Source: Pedobacter petrophilus
GTDB taxonomy: Bacteria; Bacteroidota; Bacteroidia; Sphingobacteriales; Sphingobacteriaceae
Reading direction: 5' to 3'
DNA length: 64,000 nt
Assembly (NCBI RefSeq): GCF_009674725.1
Contig: NZ_WKKH01000012.1
Location: 1-64,000 of the forward strand
Shown here: in pieces, positions 25,698-36,402 of the stretch
Layout of the letters: each line of letters opens with the position of its first letter
How positions within the stretch are numbered: position 1 is the stretch's first letter
The notes under the pieces: model-generated
The model's input: the letters and a program-made list of their open reading frames with translations, nothing else
Told to the model about the DNA's origin: nothing
Databases searched by the model: none
Position numbers and translations under genes: made by a program

Positions 25698-28600
25698 TTA
25701 AAAAGAAGCATTTAATCCTACACTCAAAATTCTCGCTTGTGGGTATACATTTGCATTCGTACCGTCAAACGATTCTGATGGGTTTAAACCTTTTCTTTTT
25801 GAGAATAAGTGGAGGTTTTCTGCGGTTACAAATAATCTGGCATTGTTTACATCAATTTTGCTCAACCATTTTTTAGGTAAACTGTACGATAAATTGATGT
25901 TGCGGATAGCCAGATAAGATGCATCAATTAACCACCTGGTGGATGTTGCGTTGATGTTCGTAGAATTACCAAAATCAGCTCTTGGGATATTGCTTGTCGT
26001 GTTGGTTTGCGTCCATGCATTTAACAGATCTTTATGCAATGCTGTTCCATATGAGCTGGTACTCATTAAACCCTGGTAGTTACTATCAAAGAATTTACCA
26101 CCGATCTGGTAGTTAACCAATACCGATAACGACAAGTTTTTGTATGAGAATGAGTTAGTAAAAGAGCCCATTAGATCAGGAATAGCAGATCCTGAACGAT
26201 CAAAGACAGCATTTGACTGGTTAGTTGTGTATTCAACACCATTAACTATCCTCTTATTAACAGCCGCAATTGTTTGTGCGGGATCCGGAACATATAAAGC
26301 TGCACCATCTGCAGGATCTACACCAGCATATTGCCTTAACCAGAACTGATAATAATCATAACCAACTTCTCTTCTTTTTGTACCACTTACGATAGTAGGT
26401 GTTTCTACAGGGAGCTTAGTTACTTTATTTTTAAGGATTGTCCAGTTAGTGATCAAATTCCAGTTGAAGTTTTCTGTTCTAACAATATCAGCACCTAACA
26501 TTAATTCTACACCTGAATTGTACATAGCACCAACATTCTGGTTAATTCTTGTTACAGGATCAGATAGTGGCTGAGGTACACTAAATAACAAATCGTTTAC
26601 TGTTTTTTTGAAGTATTCGAACTCGCCGTAGACTCTTCGTTTCAGGAACGAAAAGCTAAGACCAGAGTTGAAAGTATTTTGAGATTCCCATTTCAAAAGT
26701 GGGTTTGCAGCAGAGGTTAAAAGTGCGCCTGGTTCCAATCCACTATTATAGCCTAAATCGTAAAAGGCTCTATCTGGATAATAATCATTATTACCTGCAT
26801 TAGTACCTGTGGTGAATAATATTGCATTATTACCTACCTCACCATAAGATACTTTTACCCTTAAATCATCAAGCCAGGAAACATCTTTTAAGAAATCTTT
26901 ATTAACAGACCATGATCCACCTAATGAATAGAAGGTTCCCCATCTGGAATCTGGTGAAAATCTGGAAGAACCATCACGTCTTAAAGATGCATCGAAAAAA
27001 TATTTCTCTTTATAATTATAACTTGCTTTTGAAAAATAAGACTCTATCTTATCATTATCAGCCTGTCCGCCTGAGCTATTTGCTGTTACAAAATTGGCAA
27101 ATTCTGTATTACCCTGTAAAATCAAACCTGTTCTACTTGCACTGAAAACCCGATAATTGTAATCATAATTTTCATGCCCGGCCAAAACCGAGATTGTATG
27201 ATCACCCAGTGTTTTATTGTAATTTAAAATTTGATTGAAAGTATATGATCTGATGGTATTATTACTTTGCGATTTATAACCATTTTGAGTTACACCATCT
27301 CCAACAGTAGGATTCTGATAAGTACTTCCATTATTATTTCTTAAATCGATACTAAATGTAGGCGTAAATGTAAAGTCCTTCAGAAATTTAATCTCTACGT
27401 AAGTTCTTGCACTAACCTGATTTCTTCTTGTAAGGTATTCATTTAGTAAAGTCTCATAAACTACATGTCTGGCAGGAGACGCTCCTTGAGGACGGGCAAC
27501 CGCACCTGGATGGTTTCCATAATCATACCATTGCTCACCTGTTAAATTGTTCATAATTGGCTGGCCGGCAGCATCAAAAGCATGAACCGGGTAAATTGGA
27601 CCAATACCTCTGGTAAATGAAAATGCATTAATGAAGCTTGCACCGCTACCCGTAAAAGAGTCATTTGCTGTATTTGCCGTAGTCATCGATCCTGCAACAT
27701 TCAAACCAGTTTTTAACCAAGTTTTAACTTGAGTATTTACATTAACACGTGCATTAAACCGTTGATAATCTGATTTAATATTAAAACCCTGATCATTTAA
27801 ATATCCCATTGAAACAAAGAAATCTGATTTTTCCGTTTTTCCTGAAAAATTTAAATTTGCATCTGTTCTTTTTCCTTGTCTTGACATGGCATCATACCAA
27901 TCGAAGTCATCATATAATAATGATGCATTAGGATTAAGTTTCCCATTGGCACCTACAACCTGGCCACCTGGTACATTGAATGGATTATAAACTAAGTTAG
28001 TAAAAACATCAGCTGAAGCTGCCGTTGATGCTGCAGCATCTGATAAAGCTGGAGATGCATTATACATCAGGTTATTTTTAATCCCTTGCCAAACTAAAGG
28101 ATAATATTCTTGCGCATTTACACGCTCATACTCCGGAATACCCCTTTCCGAGAATCCCTGAACAATGCTAGCATTGATTGTTGGTTGTGATGATTTACCT
28201 CTTTTAGTTGTAATAATTACAACACCATTTGCTCCTCTTGAACCATACAAAGCTGAAGACGATGCATCCTTTAATACAGAGATGCTTTCGATATCATTTT
28301 GGTTGATATCGCCGATACTACCATCATATACTGAACCATCAACAACGTATAACGGTGTATTAGATGCTGAAAATGAGCCAAAGCCACGAATCCTAATGGT
28401 TGGAGTGCTTCCTGGCTGACCATTAGACGCACCAACACTAATACCAGGAGCTGACCCCTGTAATGCTGCTACTGCATTTGTTACCGTTCTGCTCTCCAGA
28501 TCTTTAGCACTTAAAGTGGCTATTGAACCTGTAATTGCTTCTTTCTTTTGCGTACCATAAGCAACAACAACTACATCTGACAATGCCTGAGAATCACTCG

Positions 28601-28886
28601 CCAGGCCAACGTTAATGATAGCTGAAGATGTTACATTAATTGTTTTAGTTACAAAGCCTAAATAAGAAAATTGTAAGCTTTGTGCTGAAGATGAAGCTCT
28701 AATTGAATACTTACCATCTGTACCTGTCACGGCAACATTTTGTGTGCCGAGCGCTTTAACGCTAACGCCCGGAAGAGGAAGACCATCATCCGAAGACGTT
28801 ACTGTTCCACTGATTGTTCGGTCTTGAGCTGCGGCACTGAATGCGACAAACAAAAGCACGAACAAACTTTGTAAAAGTTTTTTCAT
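25698..28886 (-). CDS. SusC/RagA TonB-linked outer-membrane transporter (unit 2)
   Basis: A 1062-residue SusC homologue. The signal peptide ends SAAAQ, and the CarboxypepD-like domain begins DRTISGTVTSSDDGLPLPG. The signature is LSDVVVVAYGTQKKEAITG. The plug ends IESISVLKDASSSALYGSR followed by GVVIITTKRGK. The barrel ends in VGLNASF with the expected terminal Phe. It has no STN domain. Gly/Asn/Ser-rich extracellular loops dominate the barrel. First in its operon; its 5' end is nearly identical to the other units. Confidence 0.95.
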   Translation of the reverse strand: MKKLLQSLFVLLFVAFSAAAQDRTISGTVTSSDDGLPLPGVSVKALGTQNVAVTGTDGKYSIRASSSAQSLQFSYLGFVTKTINVTSSAIINVGLASDSQALSDVVVVAYGTQKKEAITGSIATLSAKDLESRTVTNAVAALQGSAPGISVGASNGQPGSTPTIRIRGFGSFSASNTPLYVVDGSVYDGSIGDINQNDIESISVLKDASSSALYGSRGANGVVIITTKRGKSSQPTINASIVQGFSERGIPEYERVNAQEYYPLVWQGIKNNLMYNASPALSDAAASTAASADVFTNLVYNPFNVPGGQVVGANGKLNPNASLLYDDFDWYDAMSRQGKRTDANLNFSGKTEKSDFFVSMGYLNDQGFNIKSDYQRFNARVNVNTQVKTWLKTGLNVAGSMTTANTANDSFTGSGASFINAFSFTRGIGPIYPVHAFDAAGQPIMNNLTGEQWYDYGNHPGAVARPQGASPARHVVYETLLNEYLTRRNQVSARTYVEIKFLKDFTFTPTFSIDLRNNNGSTYQNPTVGDGVTQNGYKSQSNNTIRSYTFNQILNYNKTLGDHTISVLAGHENYDYNYRVFSASRTGLILQGNTEFANFVTANSSGGQADNDKIESYFSKASYNYKEKYFFDASLRRDGSSRFSPDSRWGTFYSLGGSWSVNKDFLKDVSWLDDLRVKVSYGEVGNNAILFTTGTNAGNNDYYPDRAFYDLGYNSGLEPGALLTSAANPLLKWESQNTFNSGLSFSFLKRRVYGEFEYFKKTVNDLLFSVPQPLSDPVTRINQNVGAMYNSGVELMLGADIVRTENFNWNLITNWTILKNKVTKLPVETPTIVSGTKRREVGYDYYQFWLRQYAGVDPADGAALYVPDPAQTIAAVNKRIVNGVEYTTNQSNAVFDRSGSAIPDLMGSFTNSFSYKNLSLSVLVNYQIGGKFFDSNYQGLMSTSSYGTALHKDLLNAWTQTNTTSNIPRADFGNSTNINATSTRWLIDASYLAIRNINLSYSLPKKWLSKIDVNNARLFVTAENLHLFSKRKGLNPSESFDGTNANVYPQARILSVGLNASF

Positions 28887-29092
28887 GAATTTAAATTAGT
28901 TTGTTTGATTAGTTGAATTAAATCGCAATTTATAATATCTCTGAAAGTTATGCAACGGCTCCAAACAAATAAAAGCATTTAGCGTCTACCTGAACAGGCA
29001 TTTTACATTAAAATGATAATTTTATTAAAAGATTTCCTCAATGCTTAAATTTTACGTAGAATATTACCTTAACACCTAATTTATCTCACAAA

Positions 29093-29126
29093 AAAGCGCC
29101 AACTTTCTGGTGAAAGTTGGCGCTTT
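29093..29126 (-). terminator. Terminator of SusC/SusD unit 3
   Basis: Perfect 15-bp arms (AAAGCGCCAACTTTC / GAAAGTTGGCGCTTT), loop TGGT, with T residues following on the minus strand; 20 bases past the SusD stop. Confidence 0.88.
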
Positions 29127-29146
29127 GCATGGCTATAGTTTCTAAG

Positions 29147-30628
29147 CTATTTATTAAGGTTGGGATTATTAATAACCTCTGCCTGTGGTATGGGAAAGGT
29201 TAGTTCGTCAGCATCGTAAGCGAATGTGTCTCCTGCAAAAAACAAGTGATTCGTACCTCTGGTAATTGAATGCTTATTACGTTTCATTGCCAAATAAACT
29301 TTTCCTTCTCCCCAGAGTTCAATACGGGTTTGCTTATATATCTCTTCTTTTAAAGCCGTACCACTTAATGCATCAACAAAGTTAGGATTAGCAACACGTT
29401 CCGTTAACAGCTTCTTAATTTCAGTTCTGGCAAGTGCATCTTGATTTAATCTCGCTTTTGCCTCCGCATTTAAAAGAATCATTTCTTCTACACGCATATA
29501 TACATAATCGGTGATTACTGTTCTCTGCCCACCTTCAATCCTTGCAGGATCGAAGAATTTTCCTGTTGGTAAAAGGCCACCGTAGTCTGCATTATCGTCA
29601 AACTGTTCTTTACGAGCATCGTCTGCAGGGATAGAGGCGTATAACTTATCATCTATAAATTTAGGGTCTCCAGCCCATGCGTAGCTATAAGTAAAGATAT
29701 CAATTTGTCCCCACCACGAAACTAAGTCTAGGTTACTTGAAATCTGAAGATCGGCTCCCCACATCCAATTCGCGCTATTAGGTAGATTGTTAAATCCATC
29801 AGTAGTTACATTTGCTTTGGCTAGTACAGGAAATTTAGGAATGACCTGGTCTGTTAATGACACTACTTGTGCCAAGTCTGCAGTAGTACCTCTTGCTGCA
29901 TAAACATAGGCCAATAAGCCTTTAGCAACATCAGCATTTATTTCGCCTTTACTTCCTCTGCCATAATCAGCCAACAATATTGCTGCATCTGTTAAATCTT
30001 TGATCATTTGATCGAAGATTACAGCAGAAGTTGCCAATGGCTGGTTAGTAGTTTTCGCATCTGTATAAAGTGGAAGAATTTTCTCACTTCCAGTACCATA
30101 ACCCTGTGCAGCATAAAATTGAGTCAAGTAAAAATATGCATAAGCCCTCATTGCTTTTGCCTGCCCCATACTGTATGCCAAATTTTTATTGGTGAAGGTT
30201 GCATTATTACCACCTAAAATATCAATTAATGAATTGGCGCTAAAAATAATCTGATAATAGTAACGCCAAGGAATATACGCAGCATTTTGAGTAAAATCTT
30301 TCGTGGCCTGATACCTGATTACAGTGCTATACCAACCGTAATTAAGTGATCCAAGCGCCATATCTGAAGCTAACATATCTGAAAAGATATCGTAACCCTT
30401 TTGGCCAAAATCATCATGACCAGTTGTACCACCTGTTCCCGTATTATACATACTCGAGTATAACCCCCTTGTATATGCGTTCAAAACTGATGGATCTCGT
30501 AAAGCTTCTTCACTGATCTGTTCCGGAGAAACTTTTTCACTTGGTTTTTCATCCAAGAAACTTTTCTTACACCCACTTGCTAACATCAAAAGTGCAAATG
30601 CGATATATATGTATTTAGTATTTTTCAT
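29147..30628 (-). CDS. SusD/RagB family outer-membrane lipoprotein (unit 3)
   Basis: A 493-residue SusD homologue. The signal ends ALLMLASGCKKSF, giving a lipidated Cys, followed by the family's LDEKPSEKVSPEQ. It contains MGQAKAMRAYAYFYLTQFY, a typical first TPR-like helix pair. Late segments are RVEEMILLNAEAKARLNQ and YKQTRIELWGEGKVYLAMKR. It ends FPIPQAEVINNPNLNK. It follows its SusC by 15 bases and is ended by a strong hairpin. The ligand is unknown. Confidence 0.93.
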   Translation of the reverse strand: MKNTKYIYIAFALLMLASGCKKSFLDEKPSEKVSPEQISEEALRDPSVLNAYTRGLYSSMYNTGTGGTTGHDDFGQKGYDIFSDMLASDMALGSLNYGWYSTVIRYQATKDFTQNAAYIPWRYYYQIIFSANSLIDILGGNNATFTNKNLAYSMGQAKAMRAYAYFYLTQFYAAQGYGTGSEKILPLYTDAKTTNQPLATSAVIFDQMIKDLTDAAILLADYGRGSKGEINADVAKGLLAYVYAARGTTADLAQVVSLTDQVIPKFPVLAKANVTTDGFNNLPNSANWMWGADLQISSNLDLVSWWGQIDIFTYSYAWAGDPKFIDDKLYASIPADDARKEQFDDNADYGGLLPTGKFFDPARIEGGQRTVITDYVYMRVEEMILLNAEAKARLNQDALARTEIKKLLTERVANPNFVDALSGTALKEEIYKQTRIELWGEGKVYLAMKRNKHSITRGTNHLFFAGDTFAYDADELTFPIPQAEVINNPNLNK

Positions 30629-30643
30629 TTTAGTAAGTTTATA

Positions 30644-33600
30644 TTAAAGCTTAACTCTTAAACCAGCAGAAATAGTAGACAAAGGGGAGTATCTGTAAGT
30701 ATCACTACCTCCGGTTTCAGTACTGTTAGCTGGTTCTGCAGTCATAGGATTTAATCCTGCACGTGCTGTACCTAAATACAAGTTATCGCCAGAAACCCAA
30801 ACACTTAAACCTGCTAAACCTAATTTGCCTGTAATTTTTGTAGGGAAAGTATAACCTAAGCGCACATTATTGAGCGAAAAATAATCAGCTTTTGTAATGA
30901 AACGAGATGATGACGAATTTACATTTGCATCCTGATTGTTCGAAATTCTTGGAACAATTCCATCTCCAGGCTGACTTGGGGATTGCCATCTGTTTAGAAT
31001 ATCCTTGTGCCAGTTATTATTTGCAATCAAACCATTGCCCATTAAACCTGCATAAGCACCGTCATAAACATAACCACCCAAACTATAAAGCATTTGAACA
31101 CTTAAATCAAATCCTTTATAACCTGTACTCAAATTAATTGCGCCCCTTACATCAGGAATTGCAGACCGGCCATCATATTGCTGAGTAGCATTTTGATAGG
31201 TTTTAGTCGTTGTTTTCTTCAGCTGACCTTCCTTATCTGGGTTAGCAGCCAAATAAGAACCTAATGAACCAATATACTCACCCGCTTGATTTTCTAACAA
31301 GCCACCATCTGGAACACCATTGTTGTTCGCATCGAGATAATAAGCTTCCCAGGTAGATTTACCATCAGCAGCATCTACTCCCGTATATTTACGCACGTAA
31401 AAATCATAGATAGAGTGGCCGACAGACCATGCATAGTTACCTTGAACATCAATTGGTTTTGCTAAACCAGTTGATGGATCAATTGGCATTGCCGTCATTT
31501 TGTTTGAGAAAATCTCACCGTTGATTCCTAAATCTAAATAAAAATCTTTCTTTTTAAAAATGTGACCAGTAAGATCAAACTCTAAACCTTGGTTTCTTAA
31601 TGAACCACCATTTACCTTAACTATCGCATACCCGCTTGATGGGCCAATTCTTCTGTCAAAAATTAAATCATCCGTATTCTTCAAATAATAATCAACAGAA
31701 CCTGTTAAATAAGTACCTAAGTTAAATTCAACTCCGGTTTGGAACATTTTTGAAGTTTCCCAAGTTAAATCAGGATTACCCACTAAATCAATTGAAAGTC
31801 CTGGTTGGTCATTTACGTTATCAATATTAAATGTGTTATATCCTGGATAATAACCAACACCTCCTTGATCACCAATTAAACCGTAACTTGCTTTTAATTT
31901 TAATGAGCTGAAGATATTTTGAGATTTCATGAATTCTTCACTCGAGATCAACCAACCTGCGCCTACAGATCCAAATGTGCCCCATCTATTGGTTTTGAAT
32001 CTTGAAGAACCATCTCTTCTTAAACTTCCTGATAAGAAATATTTCTTTTGATAATCGTAATTAATCTGACCAAAATAACTCTCTAATTTATATTGCTCAC
32101 TATAAGAGTTGCTTGGATTAGATACAGCACCATTATTCAAATCTTCAGAATCATTTAGAACCAGATTGTATCTTGAAGCTTGTAATGTTTTTAATTTCCA
32201 ATCCGTTACCTCGTGGGCAGCTAAAGCTTCAAAGCTGTTCTCTCCGAAAGTTTTCTTATACCTTAATAGATTTAAAAGGTTATAAGACATTAAAGTAGTA
32301 TTTTCTAAATAAATAGCACCGCCCTGAGAGGCCGCAGAACCATAATATTTATTATTTCTAGTAATACTTTCGTTATTATAATATTGTAAACCGAATGTAT
32401 TTTCGAAAGTTAAACCGGGGATGATTTTAGCCGTTAATGAAACGTTTCCATTTAATTCATTTCTGTCGTCTCTATCTGTATTATACTGGGTATCAGCTAT
32501 AGCATTTGTTAATGAACCAAATCTTCTACCTGCATTCCCATAATCGTATTGATTTCCGCCGAAGATGGGGTCTTGTACAATAGCACCACCAGCATCTCTT
32601 AAAAATAATGGATAAATTGGAGGAATGTTGTCTACAAACCAGAAAACACTTCCAGAATCTGATGTTTGACCACCAAAGTTTCTTTTTGAATTGGTGTAGC
32701 CCAAATTCATGCCGCCAACTAACCAAGGTTTAACTTCATGAGTTAAATTTAGTCTTGCATTTAGACGTTTGTAATTTGATTTAATAGAATAGCCAATATC
32801 ATCTAAATAGCCTAAAGATGTGAAGTAGCTTGTTTTTTCTGCACTTCCGCCTAATCTAACGTTTACTTCGGTACGAGCTGAACTTTGAAATGCATAATCT
32901 TCCCAGTTTTCAGGATCAAATTTTCTAGTAACGCCAGATCTAACTTGTCTTGTAACAGGATCAATTAAATTAGCGCCTGTAGAATTCCAAATATTAGAAG
33001 CTGCAGGTAAGCCACCGCCTGTTGGACCAAAAATTCGCACATTTGCATAAGTAATCGCAGCCGCATCTGTTAAAGGAGTTGCTAAACCCCTGCCTTGATT
33101 ATATAATCCTTCCCATGCCAGACCAATAAATTCTTCCGGGGATTTAATTACATCATAACGTGGCAACAGCGCCATGTTAGTTCCAAAATTTACATCACCC
33201 TCAATGAAAGAACTTTTACCTCTTCCTGATTTCGTTGTAATTAAGACCACACCATTTGATCCTCTTGAACCATAAATAGCGGTCGCAGCAGCATCTTTTA
33301 GTATAGTTGTAGATTCGATATCATTAATATTTACGGAATTTAAACTTCCATAAAATGGCACCCCATCTACAACATATAATGGATCGCGATTTCCTGATAC
33401 CGAACCAATACCTCTAATACGAACTTTTGCTTCGGTGCCTGGCTGGCCGCTTTGTGTAATTACACGCACCCCTGAAACCTCGCCAGCTAATGCTTGCGAT
33501 AAGTTTGATACCCTCTTTTTTTCTAGTTGTGCTGCATCAACAGTTTTTGCTGAACCGGTAAATGCTTGTTTTGTAGTAGTACCATAACCAACAACCACAA

Positions 33601-33913
33601 CATCGGTTAATGTTGTAGCGTCTGCTACCAAAACAATATTAATTACAGCATTTGCAGATATGGTCTGCTCTTTAGTTACATATCCAATATAGCTAAATTC
33701 TAATGTGTTAGACCCGGAAGGAACACTTACAGAATATTTACCATTTGAATCTGTCACGGCACCTGCTGAAGCGCCTTTAACTTTTACAGTTACACCAGGA
33801 ATGGGTAATTTGTCATCCTGTGAGGTAACTGTACCAGTAATTGTTCTGTCTTGAGCCATTGCAGAGCATGCAATAAGCAAAAGTACGAACAAACTTTGTA
33901 GAAGTTTTTTCAT
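30644..33913 (-). CDS. SusC/RagA TonB-linked outer-membrane transporter (unit 3)
   Basis: At 1089 residues this is the longest SusC here. The signal peptide ends SAMAQ, and the CarboxypepD-like domain begins DRTITGTVTSQDDKLPIPG. The signature is LTDVVVVGYGTTTKQAFTG. The plug ends IESTTILKDAAATAIYGSR followed by GVVLITTKSGRGK. The last residues are SAGLRVKL, so it lacks the usual terminal Phe but keeps alternating hydrophobics. No STN domain is present. First in its operon, with a TAGATTTG -7 box about 40 bases upstream of the start. Confidence 0.95.
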   Translation of the reverse strand: MKKLLQSLFVLLLIACSAMAQDRTITGTVTSQDDKLPIPGVTVKVKGASAGAVTDSNGKYSVSVPSGSNTLEFSYIGYVTKEQTISANAVINIVLVADATTLTDVVVVGYGTTTKQAFTGSAKTVDAAQLEKKRVSNLSQALAGEVSGVRVITQSGQPGTEAKVRIRGIGSVSGNRDPLYVVDGVPFYGSLNSVNINDIESTTILKDAAATAIYGSRGSNGVVLITTKSGRGKSSFIEGDVNFGTNMALLPRYDVIKSPEEFIGLAWEGLYNQGRGLATPLTDAAAITYANVRIFGPTGGGLPAASNIWNSTGANLIDPVTRQVRSGVTRKFDPENWEDYAFQSSARTEVNVRLGGSAEKTSYFTSLGYLDDIGYSIKSNYKRLNARLNLTHEVKPWLVGGMNLGYTNSKRNFGGQTSDSGSVFWFVDNIPPIYPLFLRDAGGAIVQDPIFGGNQYDYGNAGRRFGSLTNAIADTQYNTDRDDRNELNGNVSLTAKIIPGLTFENTFGLQYYNNESITRNNKYYGSAASQGGAIYLENTTLMSYNLLNLLRYKKTFGENSFEALAAHEVTDWKLKTLQASRYNLVLNDSEDLNNGAVSNPSNSYSEQYKLESYFGQINYDYQKKYFLSGSLRRDGSSRFKTNRWGTFGSVGAGWLISSEEFMKSQNIFSSLKLKASYGLIGDQGGVGYYPGYNTFNIDNVNDQPGLSIDLVGNPDLTWETSKMFQTGVEFNLGTYLTGSVDYYLKNTDDLIFDRRIGPSSGYAIVKVNGGSLRNQGLEFDLTGHIFKKKDFYLDLGINGEIFSNKMTAMPIDPSTGLAKPIDVQGNYAWSVGHSIYDFYVRKYTGVDAADGKSTWEAYYLDANNNGVPDGGLLENQAGEYIGSLGSYLAANPDKEGQLKKTTTKTYQNATQQYDGRSAIPDVRGAINLSTGYKGFDLSVQMLYSLGGYVYDGAYAGLMGNGLIANNNWHKDILNRWQSPSQPGDGIVPRISNNQDANVNSSSSRFITKADYFSLNNVRLGYTFPTKITGKLGLAGLSVWVSGDNLYLGTARAGLNPMTAEPANSTETGGSDTYRYSPLSTISAGLRVKL

Positions 33914-33952
33914 GAAATTTAAGTTAGTAGATTGATAAAATTGTTAAGGGAA

Positions 33953-33960
33953 CAAATCTA
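33953..33960 (-). promoter_or_regulatory. -7 promoter box of susC unit 3
   Basis: TAGATTTG on the minus strand matches TAnnTTTG exactly, about 40 bases before the ATG. No convincing -33 element was found. Confidence 0.35.
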
Positions 33961-34130
33961 ATGTTGTTGATATATTAATTAACATTTTTTAACAACTCAA
34001 AAGAATAAATGACACTCAGATGGCAAACGTAGTATTAGTCACACATTTTAGATGATAATACAAGATGACTCTTTTGATAAAAATAAGGATTATCCACTTT
34101 CAAATTATAATTACTTACCTTAATTCATAA

Positions 34131-34166
34131 AAAAAAGCCATCCAAAATTAATTGGATGGCTTTTTT
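34131..34166 (-). terminator. Terminator of SusC/SusD unit 4
   Basis: Perfect 15-bp arms (AAAAAAGCCATCCAA / TTGGATGGCTTTTTT) with a 6-base loop, 17 bases past the stop of the DUF1735-like lipoprotein gene. Confidence 0.88.
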
Positions 34167-34182
34167 TATTTTTTTTACTTTC

Positions 34183-34725
34183 TTAGTTCGCAGCAACTGC
34201 TACTATAATTGAACCGAAATTACCGCTAATTGTTCCTTGTGAAGTGGTATTGATTTTTAATGGCAGTGCGTACGTTGAACCCGTTACATAATTATTTGTA
34301 TTGATAGGGATAACAAAGTTAACACCGGCCTGACCAGCTGGAATAACAACAGTGGTTGGTATAGTATACCAAGCTGCTGGAATTAAGGTAAAAGATCTAC
34401 TGGCTTGAGTATTATGTAAAGTAAGCGCAGCTGCGTCGATACCAATTCCAACTGTAACATCAGATGGTGCTGGTTTACCAGTACCGCTATAGTTAACACG
34501 AATATTTAAAGGTGATGCGGTTCCTTTTGCCAGTGTAAGCTGATAACGTGCTAATTTTACGCTTGCAGTTAACGAACCTGAAGCGATGTAATCAGGATTA
34601 TCAAATTCTATAATTGCGCCAGCACTGTTTGGTGCATCTGGTCCGATAAGTGGATCAGACTTCAGGCAAGAGCTTAATGTCAATACGACAAATAATATGG
34701 CTATGTTTTGAAATATTCTTTTCAT
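34183..34725 (-). CDS. DUF1735-like surface lipoprotein
   Basis: A 180-residue lipoprotein (signal ending VVLTLSSCLKSD, lipidated Cys) with one immunoglobulin-like beta-sandwich. The segments FTLIPAAWYTIP and VVIPAGQAGVNFVIPI are typical of DUF1735/BT_3987-type N-terminal domains. Such proteins accompany SusC/SusD pairs as accessory surface binding proteins; the length fits the single-domain form with no catalytic domain. It follows SusD of unit 4 by 29 bases and ends the operon. It is the only accessory lipoprotein in the five units. Confidence 0.75.
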   Translation of the reverse strand: MKRIFQNIAILFVVLTLSSCLKSDPLIGPDAPNSAGAIIEFDNPDYIASGSLTASVKLARYQLTLAKGTASPLNIRVNYSGTGKPAPSDVTVGIGIDAAALTLHNTQASRSFTLIPAAWYTIPTTVVIPAGQAGVNFVIPINTNNYVTGSTYALPLKINTTSQGTISGNFGSIIVAVAAN

Positions 34726-34754
34726 TTCTTTTCGTTTAAATTTAAATAGTTATG

Positions 34755-36392
34755 CTATTTAGCCCAGAATATTTTAGTTGAATACTTATTGATATCCGTT
34801 GGCACATTTGCAGCGTTATAAGTAAATTCTGTACTCGGATATAGTAATCTGGTTGGTAATCTATCAGGTGCAGTTGAAACCCCGGCAATAGAAACAATTG
34901 TCTGCGCAGGGGTAGCAGCACTGATATCAGGGTTACTTACCGGATAACCTGTTCTTCTAAAGTCATTCCATGCTTCATCTCCAAAAATTAAATTTAATGC
35001 GATGTACTTTTGAGTAATAATAGCTTCCAGTTGTTGTGCCTGACTCGTTGCTAAACCGTAATTTGCAATATATCTGGTTGCATTTGCAGCCTGATAAGCA
35101 GTTGCATCAGCAACAGGGTCTTTCCCGGCAGAAACTGCACCTGTATTGTTTTTATACAAGTATCTAAAAGATGCCTGAATACCGGAGTTAAACAAAGATT
35201 GCGGAGAACCCGTAATTACGCCAGTTAATGCAGCTTCCGCTTGTAGAAAATAACTGTCTGCAGCCAAGATAACAGGTTGGGCAGCATCCGGACCTTTGAA
35301 AATTCCAATTGCTTCAAAAGCAGTTGCACTTGTTCCTCTAAACCAGGAGTTTGGAGTAGCACCACGTCCGGCCGTTGCCAATTGATTGCCTAACTGATTT
35401 GTTGCTGTTGCTGTGCCTGATTTATAAACCACATTTGCACGTGCCGGGTCAGTTAACTTTGTTCCATTATAGAAACTCATAATGAAAGGTGTTGGAACAT
35501 AATTGGAACCAGCGGCAACAGCAGCACCTGCAGCAGAATATACGAAACCATTCCATCCGGGATTCTGTTTACCAATAATTTTTGTATACCCGGGATTAAT
35601 AGAAGCATCCTCTCCTAAAAAACCTGCAGTGTCAAAATTTCTATTGGAGAACGCTACCTTATTTCCAGCACGTAAAATCAATCTGAGTTTAAGTGTATTC
35701 GCGAATTGAATCCATCTTGTAATTTCTACGGTAGTTGTAGTGCTTGAACCAAACATTACATCTGCACTTTTAAAATTACTTGCAGCAACAGGGTTAGCTT
35801 TGAATAGTACAATTGCAGCATCACAAAGGTCTGCTAGTGATTTATAAATATCAGTAGCTTTATCATATTTTGGCGTAACACTGGCTGCGCCTTTCAAGGC
35901 GTCAGTATATGGTATATCTCCATATTGATCAACTAATCTTTGAAAAGTGTAGGCTTTCATCAGTTTTGCCGCTGCATTAAACTGAGCGTAGCCAGCTTTA
36001 CCTTCTGTGTTATCTATTACGTATTGGAAATCAGTTGCGATATCATAACTATTGTTCCATAATCTTTGCCAATCTGTTGAAGCATAATCATAAGAAATGA
36101 TCGCACCCCAACCACTCACACCTCCGCCATTTGCTACATAGCCCACTACTTGTGATCCATAAAAATTAAATGACGCTGTTGTTGTTGCATTCGCAGGATT
36201 TGGAGCTGTTCCCTCAAGTGGTGCCTGACCCCAGGTTAAATTTGCAGCAGCCGTCATCGCCTGAGGAAGTACTAATTCTGGTGTACCTGAAATAGGTTGA
36301 TTGGTATTTGTATTGACATCAAGGTATTTCTTGCATGATGATAACGAAAGACCAACACTGGCTGCAAGAAATAATATAAATATTTTTTTCAT
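34755..36392 (-). CDS. SusD-like outer-membrane lipoprotein, SusD_2 type (unit 4)
   Basis: The start at 36392 gives a lipoprotein signal (MKKIFILFLAASVGLSLSSC) and 545 residues; a longer frame would overlap the SusC stop. The mature start CKKYLDVNTNTNQP and NTLKLRLILRAGNK mark the SusD-like_2 branch, as does a late AWNDFRRTGYP. This branch differs from units 1-3 and resembles unit 5. It starts 10 bases past SusC and is followed by a DUF1735-like lipoprotein, all in one operon. It is a surface lid protein for an unknown ligand. Confidence 0.92.
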   Translation of the reverse strand: MKKIFILFLAASVGLSLSSCKKYLDVNTNTNQPISGTPELVLPQAMTAAANLTWGQAPLEGTAPNPANATTTASFNFYGSQVVGYVANGGGVSGWGAIISYDYASTDWQRLWNNSYDIATDFQYVIDNTEGKAGYAQFNAAAKLMKAYTFQRLVDQYGDIPYTDALKGAASVTPKYDKATDIYKSLADLCDAAIVLFKANPVAASNFKSADVMFGSSTTTTVEITRWIQFANTLKLRLILRAGNKVAFSNRNFDTAGFLGEDASINPGYTKIIGKQNPGWNGFVYSAAGAAVAAGSNYVPTPFIMSFYNGTKLTDPARANVVYKSGTATATNQLGNQLATAGRGATPNSWFRGTSATAFEAIGIFKGPDAAQPVILAADSYFLQAEAALTGVITGSPQSLFNSGIQASFRYLYKNNTGAVSAGKDPVADATAYQAANATRYIANYGLATSQAQQLEAIITQKYIALNLIFGDEAWNDFRRTGYPVSNPDISAATPAQTIVSIAGVSTAPDRLPTRLLYPSTEFTYNAANVPTDINKYSTKIFWAK

Positions 36393-36402
36393 GATTTCTG
36401 TA